Shown here: positions 32,736-40,624 of the stretch, one piece after another
How the letters are laid out: the number at the start of each line of letters is the position of its first letter
Position numbering within the stretch: position 1 is the first letter of the stretch
NCBI GenBank assembly: GCA_030538215.1
Contig: JAUNUM010000015.1
Span: forward strand, 1 to 40,624
From: Bacteroidia bacterium
GTDB lineage: Bacteria > Bacteroidota > Bacteroidia > Bacteroidales > Dysgonomonadaceae
Length of the DNA stretch: 40,624 nucleotides
Direction: 5' to 3'
Notes under the pieces: model-generated
What the model was told of the DNA's origin: nothing
Database searches by the model: none
What the model saw: the letters and a program-made list of their open reading frames with translations, nothing else
Translations under genes and position numbers: made by a program

Positions 32736-35700
32736 TTAGAAATTGAAATGTAAACCAAAGTTCCAAACAGAGGAAATAGGATATGTGCCGGTATCTACTC
32801 CGTGGTTTCCTACTTCGGGGCTTATACCTGAATATTTTGTAAATGTTTTTAGGTTTTCACCACTTATATAAAAGCGCAGTGATGCAGTTGGTATATGCAT
32901 AGCAGACATAAGTGTTTTTGGAAGTGTGTATCCTAAAGTAACGTTGCGTAAGCGTAAATAACTACCATCTTCAAGGAAAAAGTCAGAAGGAGCAGAAAGG
33001 TTGTTTTGAGGGTTTGGTTCGCCAGCTGAGGTAGATCTTTGAACGAAGCCGAATACTGGATATCCTGAGTCTTTATTATAATTCCACGATTTCAAAATAT
33101 CTGATGTGAAGTTATATCCGGGATATCCTCCTCTGCCCGATAATGCCATTTGTTTCCATCCGTTGAAGACTTTTACACCACTAACTCCTTGTAGGAAAAT
33201 AGAAAAATCAAATCCATACGCAGCAATGCTTCCTCCGAAACCGTAGGTTATTTTTGGGAGGTAATTACCCATAAATTGACGATCTTCATCGTTAATTTTT
33301 CCATCCTTGTTGAAATCTACAAACTTAAAGTCTCCCGGACGTGCACCAGGCTGAATAATGTTTTTTGCTCCGGTTTCGGGATTTGTATGTAGATAGTTAT
33401 CCACCTCTTCTTGTGTTTGGAAAACTCCGTCGGTTTGTAAGAGATAATAGGAGAACCAAGGCTGTCCAACTCTCGAATATAAAGGAGTTATGACGTTATT
33501 TACGTGATATTCGGAATGGATTATTTCTTTTCTTTTTCCTAAATCAAGTACTTCGCTTTTAACCGTACTCAGGTTTGCGAATAATCCAACGGAAACTTTA
33601 TTGAACGTTTGATTATATTTACCCGAAAACTCCCAACCTTTGTTCGACACTTTTCCTACATTTCCATAAGGTTCCTCTGGTTTACCTACGGTTTGTGAAA
33701 TAGTAATTTTCTCGATTAAGTTTTTTGTTGTTTTATTATAGTAATCCACTGTAAATTCAAAACGATTATTTAGTAAACCAACATCAATACCTAAACCGGT
33801 TTGTTCTGTTGACTCCCATCTTAAGTTTCTATTTACAACGGTTGACATATATGATCCAATAACTTCGGTTTGTAGGTTGTTCCCGTAATAATTTTCATAT
33901 CCTGCTTGTTCCATGGCTACATTAAACGGATATCTCGGAAGTAGTTTATTATTTCCTATTTCACCCCAACTTCCTCTTATTTTTAATAAGTTGATACTCT
34001 TTTTTAAGTCGGTAAAAAATGGTTCGGAAGATATTTTCCAGGCACCGGAGAAAGCGGGGAAATAACCATAATTATTTTCTCTCCATAGTTTAGACGATGC
34101 ATCTCTACGAATACTTGCTGTTAAGAAATAACGATCGTCAAAAGAGTAACTTAACCGTCCTAATACCGAGAACATAGATTCGTCCCAGATCTCTTCTTTT
34201 GGTTGTGTTGTGTAATCTTTTCCGGTGTTGAAAATTGTAAAGTTCGGATCTTCTCTATCGAATTTCTTTACGGTTGTTTCATTGTAGCGATAGTTTTCGT
34301 ATCCCATTGTATATCCTAACATTGCAGAGAGGTAGTGTTTATCGTTAAAAATATGAGAATAGTTTGCGATTGTTTCCCATAACCACCTTGAATTATAACT
34401 GTTTCTGATAGCACGCGAGTTGTCTGCATTGGGACGTCCAAGCTCCAGAATACGTGGTCTAAAGTCCTCGTATCGCAACAAATCTAACCCGGCGGTAAAA
34501 TCAGATTTAATAGATAAGTTTCTGATTGGTTTTATCTCCAATGAAGAGGTGGAATAAAAGCGGTTTCTTGGGCGATGTTGACGTAACCTAAGTAAAGTAG
34601 CTACCGGATTTCTGATTTCGCCATATCCACTCTTCCCTTGTTGTGCCAAATATGCAGGTATGGTTCCTCCAAAAACAGGATTGCCAAATTCATTAAAAAG
34701 CTGTTTCCCATTTTCGTCGTACTCGTAAATAGTGGCTGAACGGGGATAAAAAATAGCAGACATCAGTACACTTTCGTGTGAGTATGTGCCTACGTCGCCT
34801 TGTCCGTTGCTGTATTCATACGTGCCACGTTGTGAGATGTTTAACCATTTTGTGAGTTGAAAGCTTATATCGGCTTTTAGACCCAGTCGGTTAGAGAAAG
34901 TATTTAACATTACTCCATCTTCTTTATCATACGATGCCGAAATATAAGATTTCATGTTTTTACTACCTCCGGCAATGGAGAGAGAGTAGTGCTGAGTGGG
35001 TGCTGTACGGAATATTTCTTTCATCCAATCGGTACGTGTAACGTTTCCGTAAGGATATTCTGCCGGATTAAAAATATCGGGCATTGTTTTATTGGCAAAC
35101 AAAAATGCGTCCTTATTTACCTGATTAAATTGTTCGGCAGTAAGAACTTCGGGCAATCCTGATACTTGTTTGAATCCGGTATAAACACTTGCATTTACAC
35201 TTAATTTATCTTCTTGTGCACGACGAGTCGTGATCATTATCACACCTCCCGAGCCCACGGCGGCGCCATAGATTGCAGCTGAAGCCGCATCTTTGAGCAC
35301 GGTAACGGATTCGATGTCGGCTACGTTAAAAGGAGCATCGGGTACACCGTCTACAACATAGAGAACACGGTCATTTCCGCGCGAACCCCTTCCTCTGATA
35401 TTGATATTGTTTGGTTCAATTGCCATGGGATCTCCGGTATTCATTTGCAGAGTTACTCCCGGAATCTCTCCTTGCATTATACTCGATAAGCTTGCCGGAC
35501 GGCTTTTGAGTTTATCATCTATCTTTAGGGTTGAAACCGCCATCGATAAATCATCTTTTCTTGTTGATCCGTAGCCAATTACCACCACTTCGTCCAACAA
35601 TTTGGTGTCTTCTTTTAAAACCATATTGGAAAGTGATGGGCTTGTTGCCGGAAATTCCTGTGACACATAACCTATATAGGATACGGAAATTACATCAGAA

Positions 35701-36170
35701 TCCGAAATTCCTTCTAAAACGTAGTTTCCATCGTAGTCTGTTACGGTTCCTTTGGAGGTTCCGGCTACAGTTACAGATGCTCCGATAATGGGTTCACCTG
35801 ACGTATCCACAATTTTTCCACGGATGGTTTTTCCTTGTTGAGTTTTTTCAATCGATACCGGCTTGGCTCCTTTCTTGGAGATAACCAAAATATTTGACTG
35901 AATACTATACTCTAAATCATTATCTAATATTGTATTCATTACTTCCGATAGAGAAACGTCATCGAAAGATGCTGTAATTCTCTTGTTTTCATTCAAGTCG
36001 CTGTTTCTGTAGATAACAGATAAACCGGTTTGACTTTCAATATCCTTCAATACATTTTTCAATGTTTCGTTCTTAAAAACCTTGGTTAAAGGTTGTGCAC
36101 TCAATACCAAACTAAAAAATAAGGTAAAGAGTAATGCAAATAAACGAGTTGTTTTCAACTTTGATTTCAT
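32736..36170 (-). CDS. SusC/RagA TonB-linked outer-membrane transporter with STN domain
   Basis: A 1144-aa TonB-dependent channel. Signal peptide 1 to about 25; an STN (secretin/TonB short N-terminal) domain at about 28-98, used to signal to an anti-sigma factor; a carboxypeptidase-regulatory-like domain at about 112-188; a TonB-box-like LDEVVVIGYG at 192-201; plug at about 203-318 (including RGRGSRGNDRVLYVVDG); then a long beta-barrel ending in an aromatic residue (WNFGLHFNF). The STN domain plus the upstream FecR/sigma pair gives substrate-responsive control. It lies 18 bp after fecR and 26 bp before susD. The imported compound is unknown; neighbours point to a phosphate ester. Confidence 0.95.
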   Translation of the reverse strand: MKSKLKTTRLFALLFTLFFSLVLSAQPLTKVFKNETLKNVLKDIESQTGLSVIYRNSDLNENKRITASFDDVSLSEVMNTILDNDLEYSIQSNILVISKKGAKPVSIEKTQQGKTIRGKIVDTSGEPIIGASVTVAGTSKGTVTDYDGNYVLEGISDSDVISVSYIGYVSQEFPATSPSLSNMVLKEDTKLLDEVVVIGYGSTRKDDLSMAVSTLKIDDKLKSRPASLSSIMQGEIPGVTLQMNTGDPMAIEPNNINIRGRGSRGNDRVLYVVDGVPDAPFNVADIESVTVLKDAASAAIYGAAVGSGGVIMITTRRAQEDKLSVNASVYTGFKQVSGLPEVLTAEQFNQVNKDAFLFANKTMPDIFNPAEYPYGNVTRTDWMKEIFRTAPTQHYSLSIAGGSKNMKSYISASYDKEDGVMLNTFSNRLGLKADISFQLTKWLNISQRGTYEYSNGQGDVGTYSHESVLMSAIFYPRSATIYEYDENGKQLFNEFGNPVFGGTIPAYLAQQGKSGYGEIRNPVATLLRLRQHRPRNRFYSTSSLEIKPIRNLSIKSDFTAGLDLLRYEDFRPRILELGRPNADNSRAIRNSYNSRWLWETIANYSHIFNDKHYLSAMLGYTMGYENYRYNETTVKKFDREDPNFTIFNTGKDYTTQPKEEIWDESMFSVLGRLSYSFDDRYFLTASIRRDASSKLWRENNYGYFPAFSGAWKISSEPFFTDLKKSINLLKIRGSWGEIGNNKLLPRYPFNVAMEQAGYENYYGNNLQTEVIGSYMSTVVNRNLRWESTEQTGLGIDVGLLNNRFEFTVDYYNKTTKNLIEKITISQTVGKPEEPYGNVGKVSNKGWEFSGKYNQTFNKVSVGLFANLSTVKSEVLDLGKRKEIIHSEYHVNNVITPLYSRVGQPWFSYYLLQTDGVFQTQEEVDNYLHTNPETGAKNIIQPGARPGDFKFVDFNKDGKINDEDRQFMGNYLPKITYGFGGSIAAYGFDFSIFLQGVSGVKVFNGWKQMALSGRGGYPGYNFTSDILKSWNYNKDSGYPVFGFVQRSTSAGEPNPQNNLSAPSDFFLEDGSYLRLRNVTLGYTLPKTLMSAMHIPTASLRFYISGENLKTFTKYSGISPEVGNHGVDTGTYPISSVWNFGLHFNF

Positions 36171-36188
36171 AAATTACTTTAATTGGTT

Positions 36189-37166
36189 TTACATTAATGT
36201 TATAGTATCGTTCTTATTGATTATTTTAATAGGAGTTATTTTGCTGATTGCGTTTAGCACTTCTGTTAGCTCTTCTTTTGTGTTTATACTGATTGAAAAT
36301 GATTGATTTCTAAGAGAATCATTTTTAAGAAGAATGGTTCGTGCATATTCTCTCGACAATTTCTTTAGTAGTACGCCAAGTTGTATATTATCATATTCCA
36401 ATCGGTTTTGAGTCCACATGTTTGTTGTTGTTTTACTCATCATTCGCTTCACTATATTTGCGTGAATATCTACTTCTACGGTTTCACCCGGATCCATATC
36501 GAATGATCTGTTTTTATATTTCAACTCAACTTTTCCCTCCAGTAGAGTGGTAGATAAAACAGCATCGTCGGGATAAGCGGAAATGTTGAATTTTGTTCCT
36601 TTTACAATTACGCTATGATTATTGGTTTTTACTGTAAAATTCTGTTTTCCTTTCTCAACCTCAAAATAGGCTTCGCCTTGTAGTAACACCTCTCGATTTT
36701 TAGTTCCATATTTATCGGAATAAGTGAGAGTTGATCCGGAATTTAACCATATAATAGTGCCATCCGGCATAATAATTTTGCTTTTTTCTCCGTAAGGAGT
36801 TTCGGTCGTGAAAAAATGTTCAGGCGATTTTTTTTGATGATGCAGTATAGTGAAAAGTCCTCCGATAAGGAGCAAGGTGAGGGAAGCTGCAATAAAGAAA
36901 TAGTTACGCAACGATTTCTTTTCGGGAATGAAAGAAGAGATATTATTTACTTTCTGTTGTTGCGTTTTTAATTTCTCCCACTCTCTATCCAAAGACGGTT
37001 TAAGCGCTGCTGATGTAAACCATTCGGCTTCCCAACTTTTGAAAAGAGAAGTGTTGTTTTTTTTAGCCTTTAGGAAAGAAAATAGAATCTCGGCCTCTTC
37101 GGAAGTTGTATTTCCTTCGAAGTATCGGAACGCTAAATCTTTTATATGTTGCAATTGTTCGTCCAT
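36189..37166 (-). CDS. FecR-family anti-sigma factor
   Basis: A 325-aa single-span inner-membrane regulator: a cytosolic N-terminus with the sigma-binding helices (LAFRYFEGNTTSEEAE and WFTSAALKPSLDREWEKLK), a membrane segment at about 88-108, a periplasmic FecR domain (about 115-215, with PDGTIIWLNSGSTLTY and LLQGEAYFEVE), and a C-terminal DUF4974 domain (about 250-325). It should hold the ECF sigma factor inactive until the STN domain of SusC contacts the periplasmic part. It lies 99 bp after the sigma gene and 18 bp before susC. Confidence 0.94.
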   Translation of the reverse strand: MDEQLQHIKDLAFRYFEGNTTSEEAEILFSFLKAKKNNTSLFKSWEAEWFTSAALKPSLDREWEKLKTQQQKVNNISSFIPEKKSLRNYFFIAASLTLLLIGGLFTILHHQKKSPEHFFTTETPYGEKSKIIMPDGTIIWLNSGSTLTYSDKYGTKNREVLLQGEAYFEVEKGKQNFTVKTNNHSVIVKGTKFNISAYPDDAVLSTTLLEGKVELKYKNRSFDMDPGETVEVDIHANIVKRMMSKTTTNMWTQNRLEYDNIQLGVLLKKLSREYARTILLKNDSLRNQSFSISINTKEELTEVLNAISKITPIKIINKNDTITLM

Positions 37167-37265
37167 GTTGCTCTATAAGATAAAACAACATAAAGCAATT
37201 TTACCTAACCTTTGATATTGAAAAAATGCTTTTTTATTTTTCCGATCATAATAAAAGTGTAAAAA

Positions 37266-37886
37266 TCAGAGAGTAAGGAGGTGTAGAAAAACAGCAATAA
37301 AGAAAGTATAGTCTATTGGATATTTTTCTTTCAAATGAAATGTAAACATCGACAATGCTTTTCGGATATGTTTTTCTACAGCTGTAGTTGAGATTTCAAG
37401 TTTTTGAGCTATTTCTCGATTTTTTAATCCATTTTCCCTACTCAGAACAAAAACCTCTTTACACCGTTGAGGCAGTTGCTGCATTACACTATCCACTTGT
37501 TCGTTCAATTCGTCATACAGTAGCTTTTGCGACGCATCAAGCCCAAAATCAGCGTAGTACAAGCGTTCTTCCATTTCCGATATTGGATAATATTTCTCTA
37601 TATGCTTATTTACTACAGAAGCATGTTTTAAATGATTAAGACAGCTATTTCTTACTATTTTAAAAAGTAACGAGGGTAGGGAAATTACAGCCAAATTTTC
37701 TCTTTTTTCCCAAACAATTAGAAAGCATTCTTGAATTATATCATCAACTTCATCGGCATTTGTGATAAAGTTCATTGCAAATCCCTTTAAACGATAATAA
37801 TATCGCTTATAAGTTTGTTCAAAGGCTTGAACATTCCCTTTTTTTATTTCTTTAAGTAAAACTGTATGATTTGAAAAATCTACCAT
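37266..37886 (-). CDS. ECF-type RNA polymerase sigma factor
   Basis: A 206-aa extracytoplasmic-function sigma factor. Region 2 (about 24-95) contains FEQTYKRYYYRLKGFAMNF and DEVDDIIQECFLIVWEKR. Region 4 (about 135-190) contains LPQRCKEVFVLSRENGLKNREIAQKL with the helix-turn-helix AQKLEISTTAVEKHIRKAL. A hydrophobic tail (FFIAVFLHLLTL) closes the protein. It directs expression of the following FecR/SusC/SusD/phosphoesterase genes. The first gene of the unit; the 259-bp upstream gap shows no consensus -7 box on this strand, so autoregulation by another promoter type is possible. Confidence 0.93.
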   Translation of the reverse strand: MVDFSNHTVLLKEIKKGNVQAFEQTYKRYYYRLKGFAMNFITNADEVDDIIQECFLIVWEKRENLAVISLPSLLFKIVRNSCLNHLKHASVVNKHIEKYYPISEMEERLYYADFGLDASQKLLYDELNEQVDSVMQQLPQRCKEVFVLSRENGLKNREIAQKLEISTTAVEKHIRKALSMFTFHLKEKYPIDYTFFIAVFLHLLTL

Positions 37887-38081
37887 CAGGATATGCCGTA
37901 ATTTTTACACAAAGAAATGTAAAAGTTGTTACAGAATTATTAAGTTCGCATAATAAATGCAAATTTTGTTTTTAAATATCATAGAATTAGGGTATTAGAT
38001 TAAATATAAAATTTGTCAATAAAATATGTTGAAATTATCTTTATTTTTCCTCATTTTTTACTTTTTTCAAACAAAACAAGC

Positions 38082-38089
38082 TATTTTTG
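38082..38089 (+). promoter_or_regulatory. -7 promoter box for the metallopeptidase gene
   Basis: TATTTTTG (TAnnTTTG), 56 bp upstream of the ATG at 38146. No clear -33 element. The remainder of 37887-38145 is AT-rich and empty. Confidence 0.4.
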
Positions 38090-38145
38090 CGTTTGAATAG
38101 TAAACTTGAAATAATTTAATCAAAACCCGAAAATAGTATTATAAC

Positions 38146-39018
38146 ATGAAATGGATTAACAGAAACGATAGTACGCAAAACTACGAAGATCGTCGTGGGC
38201 GTGGGGTGAAGCGTGGTGCGGCTTTTGGCGGCATAGGTGCAATTATTATTGCTATAATTGCTTTGTTGCTGGGGAAAAACCCGTTTCAGGCGATTGATAT
38301 GGTAAATAGTGTGGTTCCCGGCCAAACTTTGGAAGAAGTGGTTGACCAGTCGCGTATAAATGAAAACGAAGATCTAAAAGTATTTACGCTGGGTGTGTTT
38401 AACAGCGCTAATGATGTTTGGACTGAATTGTTTAAAAAACAACTGGGAGAGACTTATCGTGCACCAACGTTGGTGACGTTTACCGATGCTACCAGTTCGG
38501 GTTGTGGACATGCATCTTCTGCAGTTGGACCGTTCTATTGTCCTGCCGATGAAAAAGTGTATATCGATTTGAATTTTTTCCACCAATTAGTTCGTGATTA
38601 TGGTGCGCGGGGCGAAATGGCGATTGCTTACGTAACGGCTCACGAAGTGGGGCATCACGTGCAAAAATTGATGGGCATCATGGATCAGGTAAATCAATAT
38701 CGTGGGCGTATTAGCGAAAAAGAGTTTAACAGACTTATGGTCAAACTGGAGCTGCAAGCCGATTTTTTTGCCGGATTATGGGCCAATCAAGCGCAACGAA
38801 TGAACACTATTATTATTGAAGAGAACGATCTTGACTCGGCAATTAGTGCCACAACCGCCGTGGGCGATGATACATTGCAAAAACAATCCATGGGTTATAC
38901 CGTTCCCGATTCCTTCACACACGGAACTTCCGCACAACGCACAGCTTGGTATAAAAAAGGTTTCCTAACGGGCGATGTTCGCCAAGGCGATACGTTTAAT
39001 GATCCGAGCTTGAGGTAA
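38146..39018 (+). CDS. YpfJ-type neutral zinc metallopeptidase
   Basis: A 290-aa membrane-tethered metalloprotease of the YpfJ/KPN_02809 family: a short N-terminal tail, one membrane span (about 27-43), then a zincin domain. Zinc motif HEVGH at 166-170 in YVTAHEVGHHVQ; third ligand probably Glu202 in LELQADFFAG; a conserved CGHASSAVGPFYCPADEKVY block precedes it. The cellular substrate is unknown. A single gene, divergent from the ECF sigma gene and followed by a RAYT palindrome 5 bp past its stop, which could act as its transcription terminator. Confidence 0.9.
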   Translation: MKWINRNDSTQNYEDRRGRGVKRGAAFGGIGAIIIAIIALLLGKNPFQAIDMVNSVVPGQTLEEVVDQSRINENEDLKVFTLGVFNSANDVWTELFKKQLGETYRAPTLVTFTDATSSGCGHASSAVGPFYCPADEKVYIDLNFFHQLVRDYGARGEMAIAYVTAHEVGHHVQKLMGIMDQVNQYRGRISEKEFNRLMVKLELQADFFAGLWANQAQRMNTIIIEENDLDSAISATTAVGDDTLQKQSMGYTVPDSFTHGTSAQRTAWYKKGFLTGDVRQGDTFNDPSLR

Positions 39019-39023
39019 AAACT

Positions 39024-39056
39024 AACTTTGTCAAAGTTCCAAACTTTGACAAAGTT
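39024..39056. repeat. RAYT-associated double palindrome, copy 1
   Basis: AACTTTGTCAAAGTT, CCA, AACTTTGACAAAGTT: two 15-nt arms in perfect inverted orientation, each arm itself palindromic around one base. It lies between the metallopeptidase stop and the RAYT stop (39075). Identical to copy 3 (39686-39717) apart from the last base. Confidence 0.85.
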
Positions 39057-39074
39057 GACAAATACAAAGTGGAA

Positions 39075-39668
39075 TCATAGGATTACTTCTTTCAAATGGC
39101 AATATTTGAAGTTTTCGATATTGTTGAATAATTCAATCACTTCTTCCCGTATAATTTCTGTTTTTGCATTTGATAATATACTTCTATAGGATGAATATGG
39201 ATAATTAGCCAAGTTGAGACCTAATGCCCACGAATTTTGATGGACGTATAAAATGACTTGTTGCAAATGTTCATCGGTTTCGATGCGTTTTCGCTTGAAA
39301 GGGCTTTCAAATAAGTTTCCGTGTCTATTATGGAATTTGTTAAATGCCTGCGTGTAACTACTTATCAGCTTTCCGATTTGTTTACTAACAATAGCCGACT
39401 CGGAGTGCAATCCGCGCTCTACCTTTGTCAAAGTTTCAGACTTTGACAAAGTTTTCAAGGCTTTTTCCGACTTAATCCTTAACACCAAATGAAAATGATT
39501 TGGCATCAGACAATAAGCATATACATCGGCTACAGGTAAAAGATACGATTTTATTTTCTGAAGAAAAAACAAATAATTATCCTCAACAATGAAAACATTT
39601 TCGCCATTCACACCTCTGTTGAAAATATGATAAAAACAATCAGCTTCAAGAGTTTCTAATCGTATCAT
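39075..39668 (-). CDS. REP-associated tyrosine transposase (RAYT, Y1 HUH)
   Basis: A 197-aa IS200-like Y1 transposase of the RAYT type. Features: YHIFNRG start, the HUH metal motif PNHFH (His58, His60), and the catalytic Tyr in LISSYTQAFNKFHNRHGNLFESPFKRKRI (Tyr105), followed by the variable C-terminus. RAYTs are domesticated single-copy transposases that act on REP palindromes. Here the gene is bracketed by the AACTTTGTCAAAGTT double palindrome at both ends, and a third degenerate copy is inside the gene at residues 72-83 without breaking the frame. No IS ends or target duplications are visible. Confidence 0.9.
   Translation of the reverse strand: MIRLETLEADCFYHIFNRGVNGENVFIVEDNYLFFLQKIKSYLLPVADVYAYCLMPNHFHLVLRIKSEKALKTLSKSETLTKVERGLHSESAIVSKQIGKLISSYTQAFNKFHNRHGNLFESPFKRKRIETDEHLQQVILYVHQNSWALGLNLANYPYSSYRSILSNAKTEIIREEVIELFNNIENFKYCHLKEVIL
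39422..39453. repeat. RAYT-associated double palindrome, in-frame copy 2
   Basis: ACCTTTGTCAAAGTT-type arm, TCA, GACTTTGACAAAGTT: the same element as the flanking copies with a few substitutions, located within the RAYT coding sequence and translated as KTLSKSETLTKV. It lies between the HUH motif and the catalytic Tyr in a region that is variable among RAYTs. Confidence 0.75.
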
Positions 39669-39685
39669 CTATGGTCGTGTGTATT

Positions 39686-39717
39686 AACTTTGTCAAAGTT
39701 CCAAACTTTGACAAAGT
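39686..39717. repeat. RAYT-associated double palindrome, copy 3
   Basis: AACTTTGTCAAAGTT, CCA, AACTTTGACAAAGT followed by G. It lies 17 bp upstream of the RAYT ATG and 8 bp past the ABC ATPase stop (39725), so it could also act as a terminator for the ABC gene. Confidence 0.85.
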
Positions 39718-39724
39718 GGAGTAG

Positions 39725-40501
39725 CTACACTGCAAAATAATTTTCCAGTTCTTTCAATGTATCTTCGGTTGTGTGGATATCTCTCACCACTAAGCCTTTT
39801 TCGAGAACAACTATACGATCGCACACTTCGGTAACGTGATTGAGATCGTGGCTTGAAATAAGCATGGTCATATTTTTGGTGTTTTTCAACTCGTTAAGCA
39901 TCCGTTTCAACCGAATTTGTGAAGTAGGATCGAGAGCTGTAAACGGTTCATCAAGGATGAGAATTTGAGGATCGGATAGGAGAGCGGCGGTAATTCCTGT
40001 TTTTTTCTGATTCCCTTTCGATAAATCCCGAATTAGTTTTTTTGAACCTAAAATTTCGCCGTTAAAGAACTCTTTCATTGATTCCAAAAAAGTAGCAATA
40101 TCGCCTTGCGATTTGCCATATACTTTACCTGTGAAATTAAAATATTCTTCAGGCGTCAGAAAATCGATTAAGAAACTTTCATCGAGGAACGAACCTACTT
40201 TCGATTTCCAGTTGTCGTTACGGGCAACCTTTTCGTCATCAATTTGCACTTCGCCCGAACTGGCTTCAATCAAATCGAGTAGCAACCTGAAAAATGTTGT
40301 TTTTCCTGCACCGTTGTTACCGACCAACCCAAAACTTTCTCCGTATTTAATGGATATTTCAGGAATATTCAAAACGGCTACACCGTTGTATATTTTTTTA
40401 AGATCGGTTGCTTTAATTACGGTATTTGCTGTTATCGGCATAGGTGGTGGCATTGAATTTGCAGTGTTTATCGTTGGTTGAATTTCTTCAGTATTATTCA
40501 T
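39725..40501 (-). CDS. ABC transporter ATP-binding protein
   Basis: A 258-aa ABC ATPase. Walker A GNNGAGKTT (61-69), Q-loop-like FLDESF (about 106), signature LSKGNQKK (160-167), Walker B ILILDEP (180-186), D-loop SALD-equivalent TALDP, and an SSHD switch His. The first 28 residues (TEEIQPTINTANSMPPPMP) are a polar/Pro-rich extension before the core. Of the drug/lipid-export or NatA/gliding-type class; the permease is not in the window, since the neighbour downstream is the RAYT, and is expected beyond the right edge or elsewhere. Confidence 0.88.
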   Translation of the reverse strand: MNNTEEIQPTINTANSMPPPMPITANTVIKATDLKKIYNGVAVLNIPEISIKYGESFGLVGNNGAGKTTFFRLLLDLIEASSGEVQIDDEKVARNDNWKSKVGSFLDESFLIDFLTPEEYFNFTGKVYGKSQGDIATFLESMKEFFNGEILGSKKLIRDLSKGNQKKTGITAALLSDPQILILDEPFTALDPTSQIRLKRMLNELKNTKNMTMLISSHDLNHVTEVCDRIVVLEKGLVVRDIHTTEDTLKELENYFAV

Positions 40502-40536
40502 ATTGTTGATTTTTAATTGTTTGTTATTGTGTGTTT

Positions 40537-40550
40537 TTATCCGTCAGACC
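40537..40550. repeat. Short shared motif TTATCCGTCAGACC
   Basis: TTATCCGTCAGACC here and at 19127-19140 (14 nt identical), with a related ATCCGTCA inside the inverted repeat at 67-124. No further flanking similarity between the first two. Possibly fragments of one repeat family. The 40502-40624 end stretch is otherwise without a gene. Confidence 0.3.
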
Positions 40551-40624
40551 GACAATCGGCCAGATAGAATCTTTATTTTTTAAGTTCGCTAGTTAAAACT
40601 ATGCACTTTAGTGCAAGACTTTAG

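Noticed and set aside
37266-37310. Hydrophobic tail of the ECF sigma factor as a sign of frameshift or fusion
   Set aside because: The frame is uninterrupted, and short hydrophobic C-terminal tails are seen in other Bacteroidota ECF sigma factors linked to FecR.
39075-39668. Complete IS200/IS605 element
   Set aside because: No TnpB, no element ends and no target duplication seen; the flanking REP-like palindromes fit a domesticated RAYT instead.

Overview
The window looks like a chromosomal segment of a low-GC, probably anaerobic Bacteroidota, most likely Bacteroidales close to Dysgonomonadaceae/Porphyromonadaceae. Evidence for this: SusC/SusD genes with an ECF sigma/FecR pair, promoters of the Bacteroidota type (TAnnTTTG -7 boxes) and little Shine-Dalgarno sequence, the GH57/glycosyltransferase/debranching glycogen cluster, a flavodiiron protein, a Ddh-type diaminopimelate dehydrogenase, and a RAYT transposase with its palindromes. 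The genus is inference. I saw no tRNA, rRNA or CRISPR.

Layout. 1-1704: repeat-rich intergenic DNA, then nhaD. 2044-7073: three minus-strand genes of storage-glucan metabolism (debranching enzyme, GT4-type glycosyltransferase, GH57 protein); the GH57 protein has Asn where the catalytic Asp is expected. 7226-12983: plus-strand rhomboid, ddh, two adjacent lgt paralogues, a flavodiiron protein and nagB. 13079-16425: minus-strand accessory block (VOC protein, Yip1-like protein, class II Fic protein, TPR lipoprotein) separated by two related imperfect palindromes that resemble integron attC sites. 16706-20025: DUF4126 membrane protein, small GNAT, esterase, a small frameshifted membrane-protein gene, metallo-beta-lactamase-fold hydrolase. 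20084-25413: rfbD, prfC, then a membrane-anchored MutS-family ATPase translationally coupled to an MscS channel.

25493-37886: a TPR protein, then the main feature, nine minus-strand genes in the order ECF sigma, FecR anti-sigma, SusC with STN domain, SusD, endonuclease/exonuclease/phosphatase (EEP) enzyme, unknown lipoprotein, PI-PLC-like enzyme, alkaline phosphatase, glycerophosphodiester phosphodiesterase. It is built like a polysaccharide utilization locus but has no glycosidase: every recognisable enzyme cuts phosphate esters. I infer a trans-envelope system for capturing and stripping phospholipid head groups, phosphoinositides or another organophosphate. The likely logic: SusCD binds and imports the ligand, STN/FecR/sigma senses it, and exported or lipid-anchored phosphoesterases release phosphate and the alcohol.

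38146-40624: a YpfJ-type zinc metallopeptidase, a RAYT transposase flanked on both sides by the same double palindrome and carrying a third copy inside its reading frame, and an ABC ATPase.
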